This document shows positions 29,596 to 39,676 of a stretch of DNA of 64,000 nt, piece after piece. The number at the start of each line of letters is the position of its first letter. Positions within the stretch are counted from its first letter, which is position 1. The stretch is from NCBI RefSeq assembly GCF_027922045.1, contig NZ_BSEX01000006.1:726120-790119 (forward strand). Reading direction: 5' to 3'. The DNA is from Microbacterium terregens. GTDB taxonomy: Bacteria; Pseudomonadota; Alphaproteobacteria; Sphingomonadales; Sphingomonadaceae. Both the position numbers and the translations under genes were made by a program. The notes under the pieces are model-generated. The model saw only the letters and a program-made list of their open reading frames with translations. It ran no database searches and was not told where the DNA came from.

Positions 29596-29883
29596 ATGAA
29601 CTTTCGTCCGCTGCACGACCGCGTGCTCGTTCGCCGCGTCGAAGCCGAGGAAAAGACCGCCGGCGGGATCATCATCCCGGACACCGCCAAGGAAAAGCCG
29701 CAGGAAGGCGAAGTCGTCGCCGCCGGTAACGGCACCAAGGCTGAAGACGGCAAGGTCACTCCGCTCGACGTCAAGGCTGGCGACCGCATCCTCTTCGGCA
29801 AATGGTCGGGCACCGAGGTCAAGGTGAATGGCGAAGACCTGCTGATCATGAAGGAAAGCGACATCCTGGGGATCGTCGGCTGA
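29596..29883 (+). CDS. groS: Co-chaperonin GroES
   Basis: Heptameric lid of the GroEL chaperonin, cytoplasmic. The 95-residue protein is of normal length, with LHDRVLVRR at the start, the mobile loop [12 protein letters not shown] that contacts GroEL, and the closing [10 protein letters not shown]. The start at 29596 follows AAAGGAAAG. It is the first gene of groESL behind the CIRCE operator. Confidence 0.97.
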   Translation: MNFRPLHDRVLVRRVEAEEKTAGGIIIPDTAKEKPQEGEVVAAGNGTKAEDGKVTPLDVKAGDRILFGKWSGTEVKVNGEDLLIMKESDILGIVG

Positions 29884-29900
29884 TTTCCTGACCCGGTTCG

Positions 29901-29968
29901 GCGCTCCTGCGCAGGCAGGAGCCCAGAGCCAAGCATCCAGAATCCTAGGTTCCTGCGTCTGCTGGAGC
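29901..29968. repeat. Family A palindromic element, copy 5, between groES and groEL
   Basis: Left unit CTCCTGC-GCAG-GCAGGAG with CCCAGAGC tail, right unit degenerate (CCTAGGTTCCTGCGTC then TGCTGGAGC). It fills most of the 107-base gap between two genes that must be co-expressed, so its RNA hairpins will be part of the groESL message. Confidence 0.78.
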
Positions 29969-29972
29969 CTGA

Positions 29973-31628
<1,656 letters not shown>

Positions 31629-31639
31629 TCCGGCTGCGG

Positions 31640-31665
31640 CCCGGGCCAGCCTGTGCTGGCCCGGG
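31640..31665 (+). terminator. First hairpin after groEL
   Basis: CCCGGGCCAGC (31640-31650) pairs perfectly with GCTGGCCCGGG (31655-31665) across a CTGT loop, 11 bases after the groEL stop codon. No T-run follows, so it may be a stabilising 3' hairpin that works with the next one. Confidence 0.6.
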
Positions 31666-31746
31666 ACTCGCACCGGATCGGCCGGCGGACTTCGGCCCGC
31701 CGAAGTCCGTCCGACGTCAGCACCGGCTTTGCCGGTGCCGTCCCAG

Positions 31747-31785
31747 AAAGGGGCCGGAGGGGAAACCTTCCGGCCCTTTTCTTTT
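31747..31785 (+). terminator. Second hairpin and terminator before the M3 peptidase
   Basis: GGGGCCGGAGG (31750-31760) pairs with CCTTCCGGCCC (31766-31776) around a GGAAA-type loop, followed by TTTTCTTTT. This is a typical intrinsic terminator for groESL. Confidence 0.75.
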
Positions 31786-31864
31786 CGCCCCCTTTCCTTC
31801 CACCCCGCGAATCCCGATGATCGGGGCCGAGCGTCGTCCGACGCAGCCATCCACGGGAACCCGC

Positions 31865-33739
31865 ATGATCGATCTTACCCGCCGCGAAGCCCTCGCCGCC
31901 TCTGCGCTTGTCGGATTTGCCGCCGCCACCCCCGCCTGGGCCCAGCAGCCCGCCGCCCCCGCGCCCGGCGCCACTGCCGCCGCCTGGGACCTGACCGAGC
32001 TTTATCCCAACGACGCCGCCTGGGACGCCGCCCGCGTGAAGGCGCTCGCCGACGCCAAGGCCTTGGCGCAGTGGAAGGGCCGGCTCGGCGAAAGCGCGGA
32101 CGTGCTCGCCCAGGCGCTCTCCGCCCAGTCCGACGTCGGCCGCACCGTGTCGCGCATCTACACCTACATCAGCCTCAAGGCGGACGAAGACGTGCGCGTC
32201 GCCGCCAACCAGGAACGCCGCGCCCAGGCGACCGACCTGTGGGTGGCACTCGGGGAGGCGACCGCTTGGACCGGCCCCGAGCTGATCGCACTCGGTCGCC
32301 CGAAGATCGAGGCGTTCACCGCCCAGAACGCAACGCTGCGCACCCGCTTCGCCATGGTGCTCAAGAACGTCCTGCGTCAGGCCGAGCACACGCTCAGCCC
32401 CGAGGGCGAGGCGCTGCTCGCGAGCGCCGGCGCCGCACTGTCGGGTCCGGGCGAGACCGCCGAGCAGCTGCGTTCCTCGGACATGCCACGCCCGACCGTC
32501 CAGCTTTCGACCGGCAAGTCGGTGCGGCTCGACGACCAGGGCTATTCGCTCAACCGCGACGCGCCCAACCGCGCCGATCGCAAGCAGGTGTTCGACGCCT
32601 TCTGGAAGAGCTACGGCGCGTTCGAAAGCTCGCTCGGCTCGGCCTATGTCGCCAAGATCAAGGGCGACATCTTCAACGCCCGCGCCCGCAAATACCCGAG
32701 TTCGCTGGCAGCCGCGGTGTCGGGCGGCAACATCCCCGAGGGCGTCTATCGCACGCTGGTGCAGGAGACCAACGCCGGCCTGCCGCAGCTCCACCGCTAT
32801 TTCGAGCTGCGCCGTCGCATGCTCAAGCTGCCGGACATGGCCTATTACGACATCTACCCGCCGCTGGTGTCGCTCGATCGCCGCTTCACCCTGTCGGACA
32901 TGCGCACGCTGACGCTGGAGGCGACCAAGCCGCTAGGGCCCGAATACGCCAAGCTGATCGCCGAGGGTACCGCGGCCCGTTGGATGGATCCCTTTCCCCG
33001 CACCGGCAAGCGCTCGGGCGCGTACATGAACCCCGGCGCCTACGACGTGCACCCCTATCTGCTGCTCAACCTCGGCGAGAACTACGAGGGGCTGTCGACC
33101 TATGCTCACGAATGGGGCCATGCGATCCACTCGCTGCTCTCCAACCGCGCCCAGCCCTATGACATGGCCGACTATCCGATCTTCCTGGCGGAGATCGCCT
33201 CGACCGCGAACGAGGCGCTGCTGGTCGACATGATGCTCAAGCGCGCCAAGACCCGCGAGGAGAAGCTCTTCTACCTCGGCCAGCGCATGGAGAGCATCCG
33301 CGGCACCTTCTTCCGCCAGGCGATGTTCGCCGAATTCGAGCTCGAAGCACATGAGTTGGCGGAGAAGGGCGAGGGCGTGTCGGGCGCGCGCTTCACCGCG
33401 CTCTACCTCGACCTTTTGAAGCGCTACCACGGCCCCAAGGTCGCGATCGACCCTGCCTATGCGATCGAGTGGGCGTACATCCCCCACTTCTATTCCAACT
33501 TCTACGTCTACCAGTACGCCACCTCGATCACCGCGGCCGAGTATTTCGCCCGCTCGGTGCTGACCGGCGGCACGGCGGAGCGCGACCGCTATCTGGCGGT
33601 GCTGAAGGCGGGCGGCTCGGACTATCCGATCGACATCCTCAAGCGCGCCGGCCTCGATATGACGAGCCCGGAACCGTACCGGCAGCTCGTCCAGAGCTTC
33701 AAGGAAACGCTCGACCAGGCCGAAGCCCTGCTGGGCTGA
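31865..33739 (+). CDS. Exported M3-family oligoendopeptidase (PepF-like)
   Basis: Zinc oligopeptidase of family M3 with the site HEWGH (415-419) and a following Glu in EIASTANEALL as third ligand. The 624-residue protein starts with LTRREALAASALVGFAAATP, a twin-arginine-like signal, cut near AWAQQ, so it is probably folded before export to the periplasm, unlike the cytoplasmic PepF of Gram-positives. The start at 31865 begins the signal. It degrades short peptides; the exact specificity is unknown. A hairpin terminator follows. Confidence 0.9.
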   Translation: MIDLTRREALAASALVGFAAATPAWAQQPAAPAPGATAAAWDLTELYPNDAAWDAARVKALADAKALAQWKGRLGESADVLAQALSAQSDVGRTVSRIYTYISLKADEDVRVAANQERRAQATDLWVALGEATAWTGPELIALGRPKIEAFTAQNATLRTRFAMVLKNVLRQAEHTLSPEGEALLASAGAALSGPGETAEQLRSSDMPRPTVQLSTGKSVRLDDQGYSLNRDAPNRADRKQVFDAFWKSYGAFESSLGSAYVAKIKGDIFNARARKYPSSLAAAVSGGNIPEGVYRTLVQETNAGLPQLHRYFELRRRMLKLPDMAYYDIYPPLVSLDRRFTLSDMRTLTLEATKPLGPEYAKLIAEGTAARWMDPFPRTGKRSGAYMNPGAYDVHPYLLLNLGENYEGLSTYAHEWGHAIHSLLSNRAQPYDMADYPIFLAEIASTANEALLVDMMLKRAKTREEKLFYLGQRMESIRGTFFRQAMFAEFELEAHELAEKGEGVSGARFTALYLDLLKRYHGPKVAIDPAYAIEWAYIPHFYSNFYVYQYATSITAAEYFARSVLTGGTAERDRYLAVLKAGGSDYPIDILKRAGLDMTSPEPYRQLVQSFKETLDQAEALLG

Positions 33740-33743
33740 GGCA

Positions 33744-33774
33744 AGAGGGGAGGCGGCACGACCGCCTCCTCTCT
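33744..33774 (+). terminator. Hairpin after the M3 peptidase gene
   Basis: AGAGGGGAGGCGG (33744-33756) pairs with CCGCCTCCTCTCT (33762-33774), one G-U pair, 5-base loop, 4 bases after the stop codon. It has no T-run. Confidence 0.65.
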
Positions 33775-33876
33775 GCCGCGGTGCGGCCGCACCAGATCAC
33801 GGTGGCGCCGGTTGCGGCCCATCAGTCTCACGCATCTGAACCCCGACCGTCGCCGGGGCCCTCCCTCACCCTTCTC

Positions 33877-33964
33877 GTGCTCCTGCGCAGGCAGGAGCCC
33901 AGGGCCTCAAGCGCCGCACGCCGCGGTTCTGCTTGGCCCTGGATTCCTGCCTGCGCAGGGATAC
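33877..33964. repeat. Family A palindromic element, copy 6
   Basis: Left unit GTG-CTCCTGC-GCAG-GCAGGAG with CCCAGGGC tail; right unit its inverted copy, partly degenerate (GGCCCTGGATTCCTGCCTGC then GCAGG). It lies in the 323-base gap 33740-34062 between the convergent M3 peptidase and lactonase-like genes. Apart from this element and the terminator hairpin the gap shows nothing recognisable. Confidence 0.78.
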
Positions 33965-34062
33965 GACAGTGTCCGGAGGCCGGTTGCGTCCTTCGCAAAG
34001 GTCGGGCGTGCGCCGGGGGGAACAATTTGCGCTCCGGCCCCAGATTTGGGCTGACTCCGCCC

Positions 34063-35172
34063 TCAGACCGTCAGATACGCGACGCCAGGCACCGAACCCG
34101 TGGGCGACGCCGCCTTCCCCAGCTTCCCGTCACTCCCGATACGCAGGCTCGCCACCGTGCCCGATCGCTGGTTCGCCACCAGCATCTCGCCCCGTTCCTC
34201 CAGCAGCAGGAACATCCGCGGCCAGTCCCCGCCGCACCCGACATGCTGGAGCAGCGTCAGCCCGCCATCGCCACCCACGGCGAACACCGCGATGCTGTTG
34301 TGCCCGCGATTGGAGACATAGAGCCGGTCGCCCTTGCGGTTGAGCGCGATGTGCCCCGCCGCCGAAGACCCGGCGAACCCCGCCGGCAACGTCGACACCA
34401 CGCCGCGCCGACGAAAGCTCCCGTCCCCCTCTGCACCGAGGATCGTCACCGTGTTGGCGAGCTCCGCCACCAGATACGCGACCGGCAGCCGCGGATGCCG
34501 CGCCAGGTGGCGAGGCCCCGATCCCGGCTCGGCACGATAGGCGACCGTCGTCTTCGCCAGCCCGCCCGATCGCGGATCGAGGTGGTGGGCAAAGACCGCG
34601 TCGGCGCCCAGGTCCACCGAATGCAGCAGCGGCGCTCCCGGAGCAAAGCCGACCCAGTGCGCATGGGCGCCAGCCTGCCGCTCCCGGTCCGGGCCGCTGC
34701 CCGCATGGACGATGCGCGCCGCCTCGTCGATCGGCAGCCCGGTCGCGGGGTCGAGCTTCCAGACGGCCACGCTCCCGCTCGAATAATTCGCCACCGCCAG
34801 CGCACGACCGTCCGGGCTCAGCGCGACATGGCAGGGATCGGCGCCCAGCGTCGACACCCGCGCCATGCGCCGGAAGTCGCGCCCATAGATGCCGAGCGAA
34901 CCCTCCGCCTGTTCATCCACCAGATAGCGTAGACCGCGGGCCTCGCTCCGCACGCCGAACGAGGCGTTCGCGATCTCCGGCAGCGCACGGCCCGCCGTCC
35001 AGGCGCCGTTCGACGGCACCAGCGGCACCAGCCCGGCACCACCCTCCTGCACATAGGTGCCGGCAAGCACCCTGCGGCTTTGCTGCGCCAGAAGCCGGGT
35101 CGGAAACGCCGCAGCAGCGGCAGCGGCGGCGACGAGCGTCCGTCGCGACAGGGAAAGCGGGGAGGAAGCCAT
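34063..35172 (-). CDS. Exported lactonase-like seven-bladed beta-propeller protein
   Basis: Protein of the lactonase family (Pfam Lactonase, 6-phosphogluconolactonase YbhE type), 369 residues. The N-terminus LSRRTLVAAAAAAAAFPTRL with LLAQ is a twin-arginine-type signal, so it probably works in the periplasm rather than in the pentose pathway. Blade repeats include HVALSPDGRALAVANYSSGSV, HIALNRKGDRLYVSNRGHNSI and EMLVANQRSGTVASL. The start at 35172 fits the signal best; an in-frame start at 35190 is possible. Sugar lactone hydrolysis is likely but the export leaves the substrate open. Confidence 0.83.
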   Translation of the reverse strand: MASSPLSLSRRTLVAAAAAAAAFPTRLLAQQSRRVLAGTYVQEGGAGLVPLVPSNGAWTAGRALPEIANASFGVRSEARGLRYLVDEQAEGSLGIYGRDFRRMARVSTLGADPCHVALSPDGRALAVANYSSGSVAVWKLDPATGLPIDEAARIVHAGSGPDRERQAGAHAHWVGFAPGAPLLHSVDLGADAVFAHHLDPRSGGLAKTTVAYRAEPGSGPRHLARHPRLPVAYLVAELANTVTILGAEGDGSFRRRGVVSTLPAGFAGSSAAGHIALNRKGDRLYVSNRGHNSIAVFAVGGDGGLTLLQHVGCGGDWPRMFLLLEERGEMLVANQRSGTVASLRIGSDGKLGKAASPTGSVPGVAYLTV

Positions 35173-35358
35173 GCCCGCTTGATGGCGCATTTGGGCGCGG
35201 CGGCAAAGATCGCGCGTCCCGACGGGCAGACGCAAAGCGCTGTCCGCGTCGGGCCGAACTCAACCTCCTCGGATTCGCCTGCTTCCCCGTGCCCCCTTCA
35301 TGCCTGCAGCCGGAAACAGGCCTTGCCGACGGGGAGCTTCGACTCGACAAGGCAGCGC

Positions 35359-35934
35359 ATGATCCAAGCGACCGCTCCCGCCCTTGTCCTCATCGACTTG
35401 CAACGGACCATGGCCGATCCGACCCGCCCGGCGCGCAACAACCCGCGGGCGGAGGCGAACGCAGCCCAACTGCTGGCCGTCTGGCGGCACGCGGGCCGTC
35501 CGGTGATCCACGTCCGCCACCTCTCCCTTGAACCAGAATCCGGCTTCCAACCCGGGCAGCCAGGGGCCGAGTTCCAGCAGGCGTTCCTGCCCGCGCGTGG
35601 GGAGCATGTGGTCGACAAGCACGTCACCGATGCCTTTGCCGGCTCGGGACTGGAACGGCACCTCCACCTGCGCTCGATCCGGGCGCTCGTCTTCGCAGGC
35701 GTCGCCACCAACTATTCGGTGGAGGCAACCGTCCGGTCGGCTGGCTGCCTGGGCTTCACCGCGACCCTGGTTTCCGACGCGTGCTTCACTTTTGCACGGA
35801 CGGACCTGAGCGGCGTCCACCGTTCGGCGGACGAGATCCACATGGCATCGCTCAGCAACCTGCACGACGAATATGCGGAGATCCGCACGACCGAGGAAGT
35901 GCTCACCGATCTGGCCGGGCCGGACCTTCCTTAG
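35359..35934 (+). CDS. Isochorismatase-fold hydrolase with Ser in place of catalytic Cys
   Basis: Cytoplasmic alpha/beta protein of the isochorismatase/cysteine-hydrolase superfamily, 191 residues. The Asp of the triad is Asp13 (LVLIDLQ) and the Lys is Lys87 (DKHVTDAF). The nucleophile position, in GVATNYSVEATVRSA, is Ser120, where amidases such as nicotinamidase or RutB have Cys. The conserved shape of the motif says this is not a misread. Isochorismatases of the PhzD type also lack the Cys, so vinyl-ether hydrolysis is possible, but the substrate is unknown. The start at 35359 begins at the core strand. It is convergent with the AsmA gene. Confidence 0.82.
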   Translation: MIQATAPALVLIDLQRTMADPTRPARNNPRAEANAAQLLAVWRHAGRPVIHVRHLSLEPESGFQPGQPGAEFQQAFLPARGEHVVDKHVTDAFAGSGLERHLHLRSIRALVFAGVATNYSVEATVRSAGCLGFTATLVSDACFTFARTDLSGVHRSADEIHMASLSNLHDEYAEIRTTEEVLTDLAGPDLP

Positions 35935-35955
35935 TCACGAAGCGGATCGACGGCT

Positions 35956-38112
35956 TCAGAAGATCCCCAGGAACTTCTTGCGCTGGGTCTTCTTTTCCTC
36001 GCCCGATCCCTTGCCGTCCTCGTCCTTCGACGTGGTGCCCGCGCCCACGTCGTCGCGCGGCTTGCCCTTGGTGGTGCGCTGCGCCTTAGCGGTGGCGCCA
36101 GCGAGGATGGGCCCGCACGCGGCCGACTTGGCATCGCCCACGTCGACAAAGGCGAGCAGCCCGCCGATCGGGGTCGCGACCGCCGCCAGGCCAAGGCCGA
36201 TGCCGGCACGCCCGACCAGCTCCGGGCTGATCACGTCGAAGCCCGGCTCCGCGAAATAGCCGTTGATCCCGACCGGCGACTGGCCCGCGAACAGCGAGAA
36301 CTTCTTGGAATCCGCCCGGAACGCCAGGTCGATCGCCTCGGTCTTGAAGCTGAAGCCGCCACGGCCGAGCATGACGTTCTTCTGCGTGTCGATCAGGATC
36401 GGGTCGGCCGCCGCCACGCCGTTGCGCACGGTGAAGCCGATCAGCCCGCAGTTGATCTGCACCGGCTCCTTCAGCTTGTCCTCGAACATCTTCTGGATGA
36501 ACGTGCCGACGTCGATTTCCGACAGCTGGATGTTGCGCGTCCAGAAGCTGCCCTTGGGCATGATGAAGGCGATGCGCCCGTTGGAGCTCGCCAGCGAGTC
36601 GTGCACGCTGTTGCCGCTGCCCGTCATCTTCACGCGCGCCGAAATCGTGCCGCTGGTGCCCGCCTCCGCCACGCCGAAGCCTGCGAGCAGCCGGCCCATC
36701 GGCGTCGGCGTCAGGCGGATGTCATAGTCGGTGAAGACCGGTGCCCGGCGCGCGTTGATGCTGATGTCCGACAGCACCGTGCCGCGCGCCATGGTGAAGT
36801 TGAGCGGCGAGAGCTTGAGCAGCCGGTCGTCGAGCGACAGCCCCAGCTTGATGTTGGAGATCGGCACGTTTTCCGACCGCACCTGCCGCACCGTCCAGTT
36901 GACCTTCGCATCGAAGTTCTTGAGCGCGTCGACGTTGAGCGGCGTGTCCGGCAACAGCCGCGGCGTGCCGCCCACCCGCGTCACTGTGCCCGCCTTGCCC
37001 TGCTTGTCCAGCCGGTCGGGATTGTAGCCGATGAAGGGCGCGACATCGATCATGTCCAGCCGGCGGGTGGCGAGGTCGGCGGTCAGGTACATGCGCGGCT
37101 CGCGTTGGAACACGCTGAACGCGCCGCTCAGATCACTGTCGCCGAACGTGCCGCGCAGCCCCGTGAAGCGCCACTCCTCGCCCCGCTTGGTGAGCGCGGA
37201 GGCGAGATGGTAGCGCCGCGTGTCGGGCACGGTCAGCCCGAACACCTCGAACAGGTTCGCTAGGTTGCGGCCGCGCAGGTCGACCTTCAGGTCCGATCCC
37301 TCGATCACCGTCGGCTCGGGCAGCGTGCCGGTGACGGTGCCCACCGCATCGACCGCCCGCACGGTCAGCGCCAGCTGCGTCTGCCCACCCGCCAGCGCCG
37401 CGTTCGGCGACAGGAGCGCGCCGGTCAGCGTGAACGGAATGCCACGCGCACGCCCATCTCCGTCGAACCGCACGGCGTTCGCGACCTTGCTGTCGCGCGC
37501 CTCCACGGTGCGGAAGCGGACGTTGGCGAGGATCCGCATCGACGGATCGCTGTAGCGCAGCCCTGAATTGCTCACCGCCGCCTGGCGGATCACCGGCATG
37601 TCGAACGGCTCGCCCTTGGCGTTGGGGTCGCCGAAGGTCCAGGTGTTGCGGCGGTGGTCGGCGTCCCAGGCCAGGTCGACGCGCGCGCCGTCCAGCCCCA
37701 GCCAGTTGATCCGTCGCTGGCCGAACAGGAAGGTGAAGGTCGCGATCTGGCTGTCGAACTTCCGCGCTTCCAGGAAATTGCCGCCGCCCGCCCATTCGGG
37801 ATTGGACACGGTCAGCCCTTCGGCCAGGAACTTCAGGTTGATCGGGTTGAAGTAGAATTGGAAGTCGCCCGCGACCCGCACCTGCCGCTCGGCCGAGCTC
37901 GACGCGATCTTCTCGAACGTGCCCTTCAGGAAGCGGCCCTTGGTGATGAACAGGATCGCCCACACCAGGAACAAGGCGATGAAGATGCCGAGCACCACCC
38001 GCAGCAGGATGGTGAGCCAGCGCGGCCGCCCGCGTCGCGGCGGCGCCGCCGGGGTTTCGGCGGGCGGCGGCGGCACATCGTCCGCGACAGGGGGCAGTTC
38101 GCGATCAGCCAT
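35956..38112 (-). CDS. AsmA-family protein
   Basis: Large envelope protein of the AsmA family, which is thought to bridge the periplasm and move phospholipid to the outer membrane. The 718-residue protein has a short Pro-rich cytoplasmic part, one membrane segment (about 33-57, ILLRVVLGIFIALFLVWAIL), and a long beta-rich body with the AsmA pattern near FNPINLKFLAEGLTVSNPEWAGG. The C-terminal DUF3971/AsmA_2-like part contains GSFWTRNIQLSEIDVGTF and GLGLAAVATPIGGLLAFVDVG. The tail is charged and ends in KKTQRKKFLGIF. The start at 38112 gives the expected topology; the frame upstream is not family sequence. Confidence 0.86.
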   Translation of the reverse strand: MADRELPPVADDVPPPPAETPAAPPRRGRPRWLTILLRVVLGIFIALFLVWAILFITKGRFLKGTFEKIASSSAERQVRVAGDFQFYFNPINLKFLAEGLTVSNPEWAGGGNFLEARKFDSQIATFTFLFGQRRINWLGLDGARVDLAWDADHRRNTWTFGDPNAKGEPFDMPVIRQAAVSNSGLRYSDPSMRILANVRFRTVEARDSKVANAVRFDGDGRARGIPFTLTGALLSPNAALAGGQTQLALTVRAVDAVGTVTGTLPEPTVIEGSDLKVDLRGRNLANLFEVFGLTVPDTRRYHLASALTKRGEEWRFTGLRGTFGDSDLSGAFSVFQREPRMYLTADLATRRLDMIDVAPFIGYNPDRLDKQGKAGTVTRVGGTPRLLPDTPLNVDALKNFDAKVNWTVRQVRSENVPISNIKLGLSLDDRLLKLSPLNFTMARGTVLSDISINARRAPVFTDYDIRLTPTPMGRLLAGFGVAEAGTSGTISARVKMTGSGNSVHDSLASSNGRIAFIMPKGSFWTRNIQLSEIDVGTFIQKMFEDKLKEPVQINCGLIGFTVRNGVAAADPILIDTQKNVMLGRGGFSFKTEAIDLAFRADSKKFSLFAGQSPVGINGYFAEPGFDVISPELVGRAGIGLGLAAVATPIGGLLAFVDVGDAKSAACGPILAGATAKAQRTTKGKPRDDVGAGTTSKDEDGKGSGEEKKTQRKKFLGIF

Positions 38113-38295
38113 GCGGCCAAAAACTCGCCGCTGGCGTAACGAGTTCCCGCGCACCGCCTGCTGCGGTTGCGCATGCACCGCCATTGCGCTAAGCGCGCCG
38201 TCTTTCCACGACTCTTCGAGCCTGTCTCGAGGGATCGCCCGGCCAAAAGGGCTGCCGCGGCGATCTGCTGGGTCGTGACACACAAGGAGAAAAAA

Positions 38296-38499
38296 ATGCC
38301 CAAGCTCAAGACCAAGAGCGGCGTGAAGAAGCGCTTCAAGTTCACCGCCACCGGCAAGGTGAAGCACGGTGTGGCCGGCAAGCGCCACCGCCTGATCAGC
38401 CATAACGCCAAGTACATCCGCCAGAACCGCGGCACCTCGGTGCTCGCCGACGCCGACGTCGCACACGTCAAGGCGTGGGCGCCCTACGGTCTGCGCTAA
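38296..38499 (+). CDS. rpmI: 50S ribosomal protein L35
   Basis: Small basic large-subunit protein of 67 residues, with the signature [20 protein letters not shown] and [15 protein letters not shown]. Start at 38296 follows AAGGAGAAAA. It lies 13 bases before rplT. infC, which often precedes rpmI, is not found here, and no clear L20-type leader structure is seen. Confidence 0.97.
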   Translation: MPKLKTKSGVKKRFKFTATGKVKHGVAGKRHRLISHNAKYIRQNRGTSVLADADVAHVKAWAPYGLR

Positions 38500-38512
38500 G
38501 GAGGTCTGACAC

Positions 38513-38878
38513 ATGGCACGTATCAAGCGCGGCACCACGACCCGCACCAAGCACAAGCGTATTCTGGATCAGGCGAAGGGCTATTATGGCCGTCGCAAGA
38601 ACACGATCCGCATCGCACGTCAGGCCGTCGAAAAGGCCGGCCAGTACGCCTATCGCGACCGCAAGGTTAAGAAGCGGACGTTCCGCGGCCTCTGGATCCA
38701 GCGCATCAACGCCGGCGTCCGGGCCGAGGGCCTGACCTACTCGCAGTTCATGCACGGCCTGAAGCTCGCCGGCATCCAGCTGGACCGTAAGGTCCTGGCG
38801 GATATCGCGATGCACGAAGGTGAGGCATTTACCGCCATCGTCGCTCAGGCGAAGGCGGCGCTGCCCCAGGCCGCCTAA
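38513..38878 (+). CDS. rplT: 50S ribosomal protein L20
   Basis: Primary 23S rRNA-binding assembly protein, 121 residues. The basic N-terminus [20 protein letters not shown] and the globular part [21 protein letters not shown] are typical. AAGGAGG lies in the gap before the start. A strong terminator follows 26 bases after the stop, which separates it from lysE and pheS. Confidence 0.97.
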   Translation: MARIKRGTTTRTKHKRILDQAKGYYGRRKNTIRIARQAVEKAGQYAYRDRKVKKRTFRGLWIQRINAGVRAEGLTYSQFMHGLKLAGIQLDRKVLADIAMHEGEAFTAIVAQAKAALPQAA

Positions 38879-38904
38879 GCGACCTGCAGCGTTACGCGAA
38901 CATG

Positions 38905-38940
38905 GGGCGTCGGTGGCAACACCGGCGCCCTTTTCGTTTT
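38905..38940 (+). terminator. Intrinsic terminator after rplT
   Basis: GGGCGTCGGTG (38905-38915) pairs with CACCGGCGCCC (38920-38930), one G-U pair, GCAA loop, then TTTTCGTTTT. The core is shared with the terminator after lpdA. Confidence 0.9.
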
Positions 38941-38983
38941 CGCCCTTGGCCATTCGGTGGCCAGGGCAAATGAGGAGGCACGA

Positions 38984-39604
38984 ATGGCGATGCACCTCTG
39001 GTGGCTCTACGTCACCGCCGTGTTCCTGATCGCAGGCACCCCCGGCCCGAACATGCTGCACGTCATGGTGCAGAGCATCCACCACGGGCCCCGCCGCGCG
39101 GTCTTCTCCATGGCCGGGCTGATGAGCGCCAACCTGCTGTGCCTGCTCGCCTCGGCAATGGGACTTGGTGCGCTGCTCCAGGCGTCGCCGCGGCTCTACG
39201 GTGCGCTGCGCTTCGCCGGTGCCGCCTATCTGATCTGGCTCGGGATCAAGGCGTGGCGGGCCCCGGTCTCGGATGCTCCCAGGGCGGAGGGCTTCACCCG
39301 CAGCCGTCCCGGCGCGCTCTATGCGGCGGGGCTCGGCACCGGCCTCTCCAACCCGAAGCTCATCGTCTTCGCCGCCGCGCTGTTCCCGCAGTTCCTCGAC
39401 CTCAGCCGCCCCTTCTGGCTCCAGCTGGCGATCCTGGTCGCGACGTTCGTGGTGATCGAGGGCGGCTGGTACGCCGCCTATGCGCTGGGCGGCCGGTCGC
39501 TCGCCCGCTGGCTGGCACCGCCGCGCCGGCAGCGGCTGTTCAACCGCGCGACGGGGTCGCTGTTCATCGGCTTCGGCGGCCTTCTGCTCGCCGCCCGCGC
39601 GTGA
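38984..39604 (+). CDS. LysE-family amino acid exporter
   Basis: Inner-membrane exporter of the LysE/RhtB family, 206 residues and about six membrane helices. Family motifs are AGTPGPNMLHV near the start, GAAYLIWLGIKAW in helix 3, and GLGTGLSNPKLIVFAAALFPQFL. Substrate is an amino acid or similar small molecule, not further predictable. Start at 38984 has TGAGGAGG 7 bases upstream. It stands between rplT and pheS, two genes that are neighbours in many bacteria. Confidence 0.9.
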   Translation: MAMHLWWLYVTAVFLIAGTPGPNMLHVMVQSIHHGPRRAVFSMAGLMSANLLCLLASAMGLGALLQASPRLYGALRFAGAAYLIWLGIKAWRAPVSDAPRAEGFTRSRPGALYAAGLGTGLSNPKLIVFAAALFPQFLDLSRPFWLQLAILVATFVVIEGGWYAAYALGGRSLARWLAPPRRQRLFNRATGSLFIGFGGLLLAARA

Positions 39605-39676
39605 CGGACCCCGGAACGGCTTGACCTGAGCCGCCGACTAAGGTTCGGACCTCCCAATCTTGCGAACGGAATTCCA

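Noticed and set aside
38113..38295. L20-type autoregulatory leader before rpmI
   Set aside because: No convincing long hairpin or pseudoknot resembling known L20 leaders was seen, and infC is absent.
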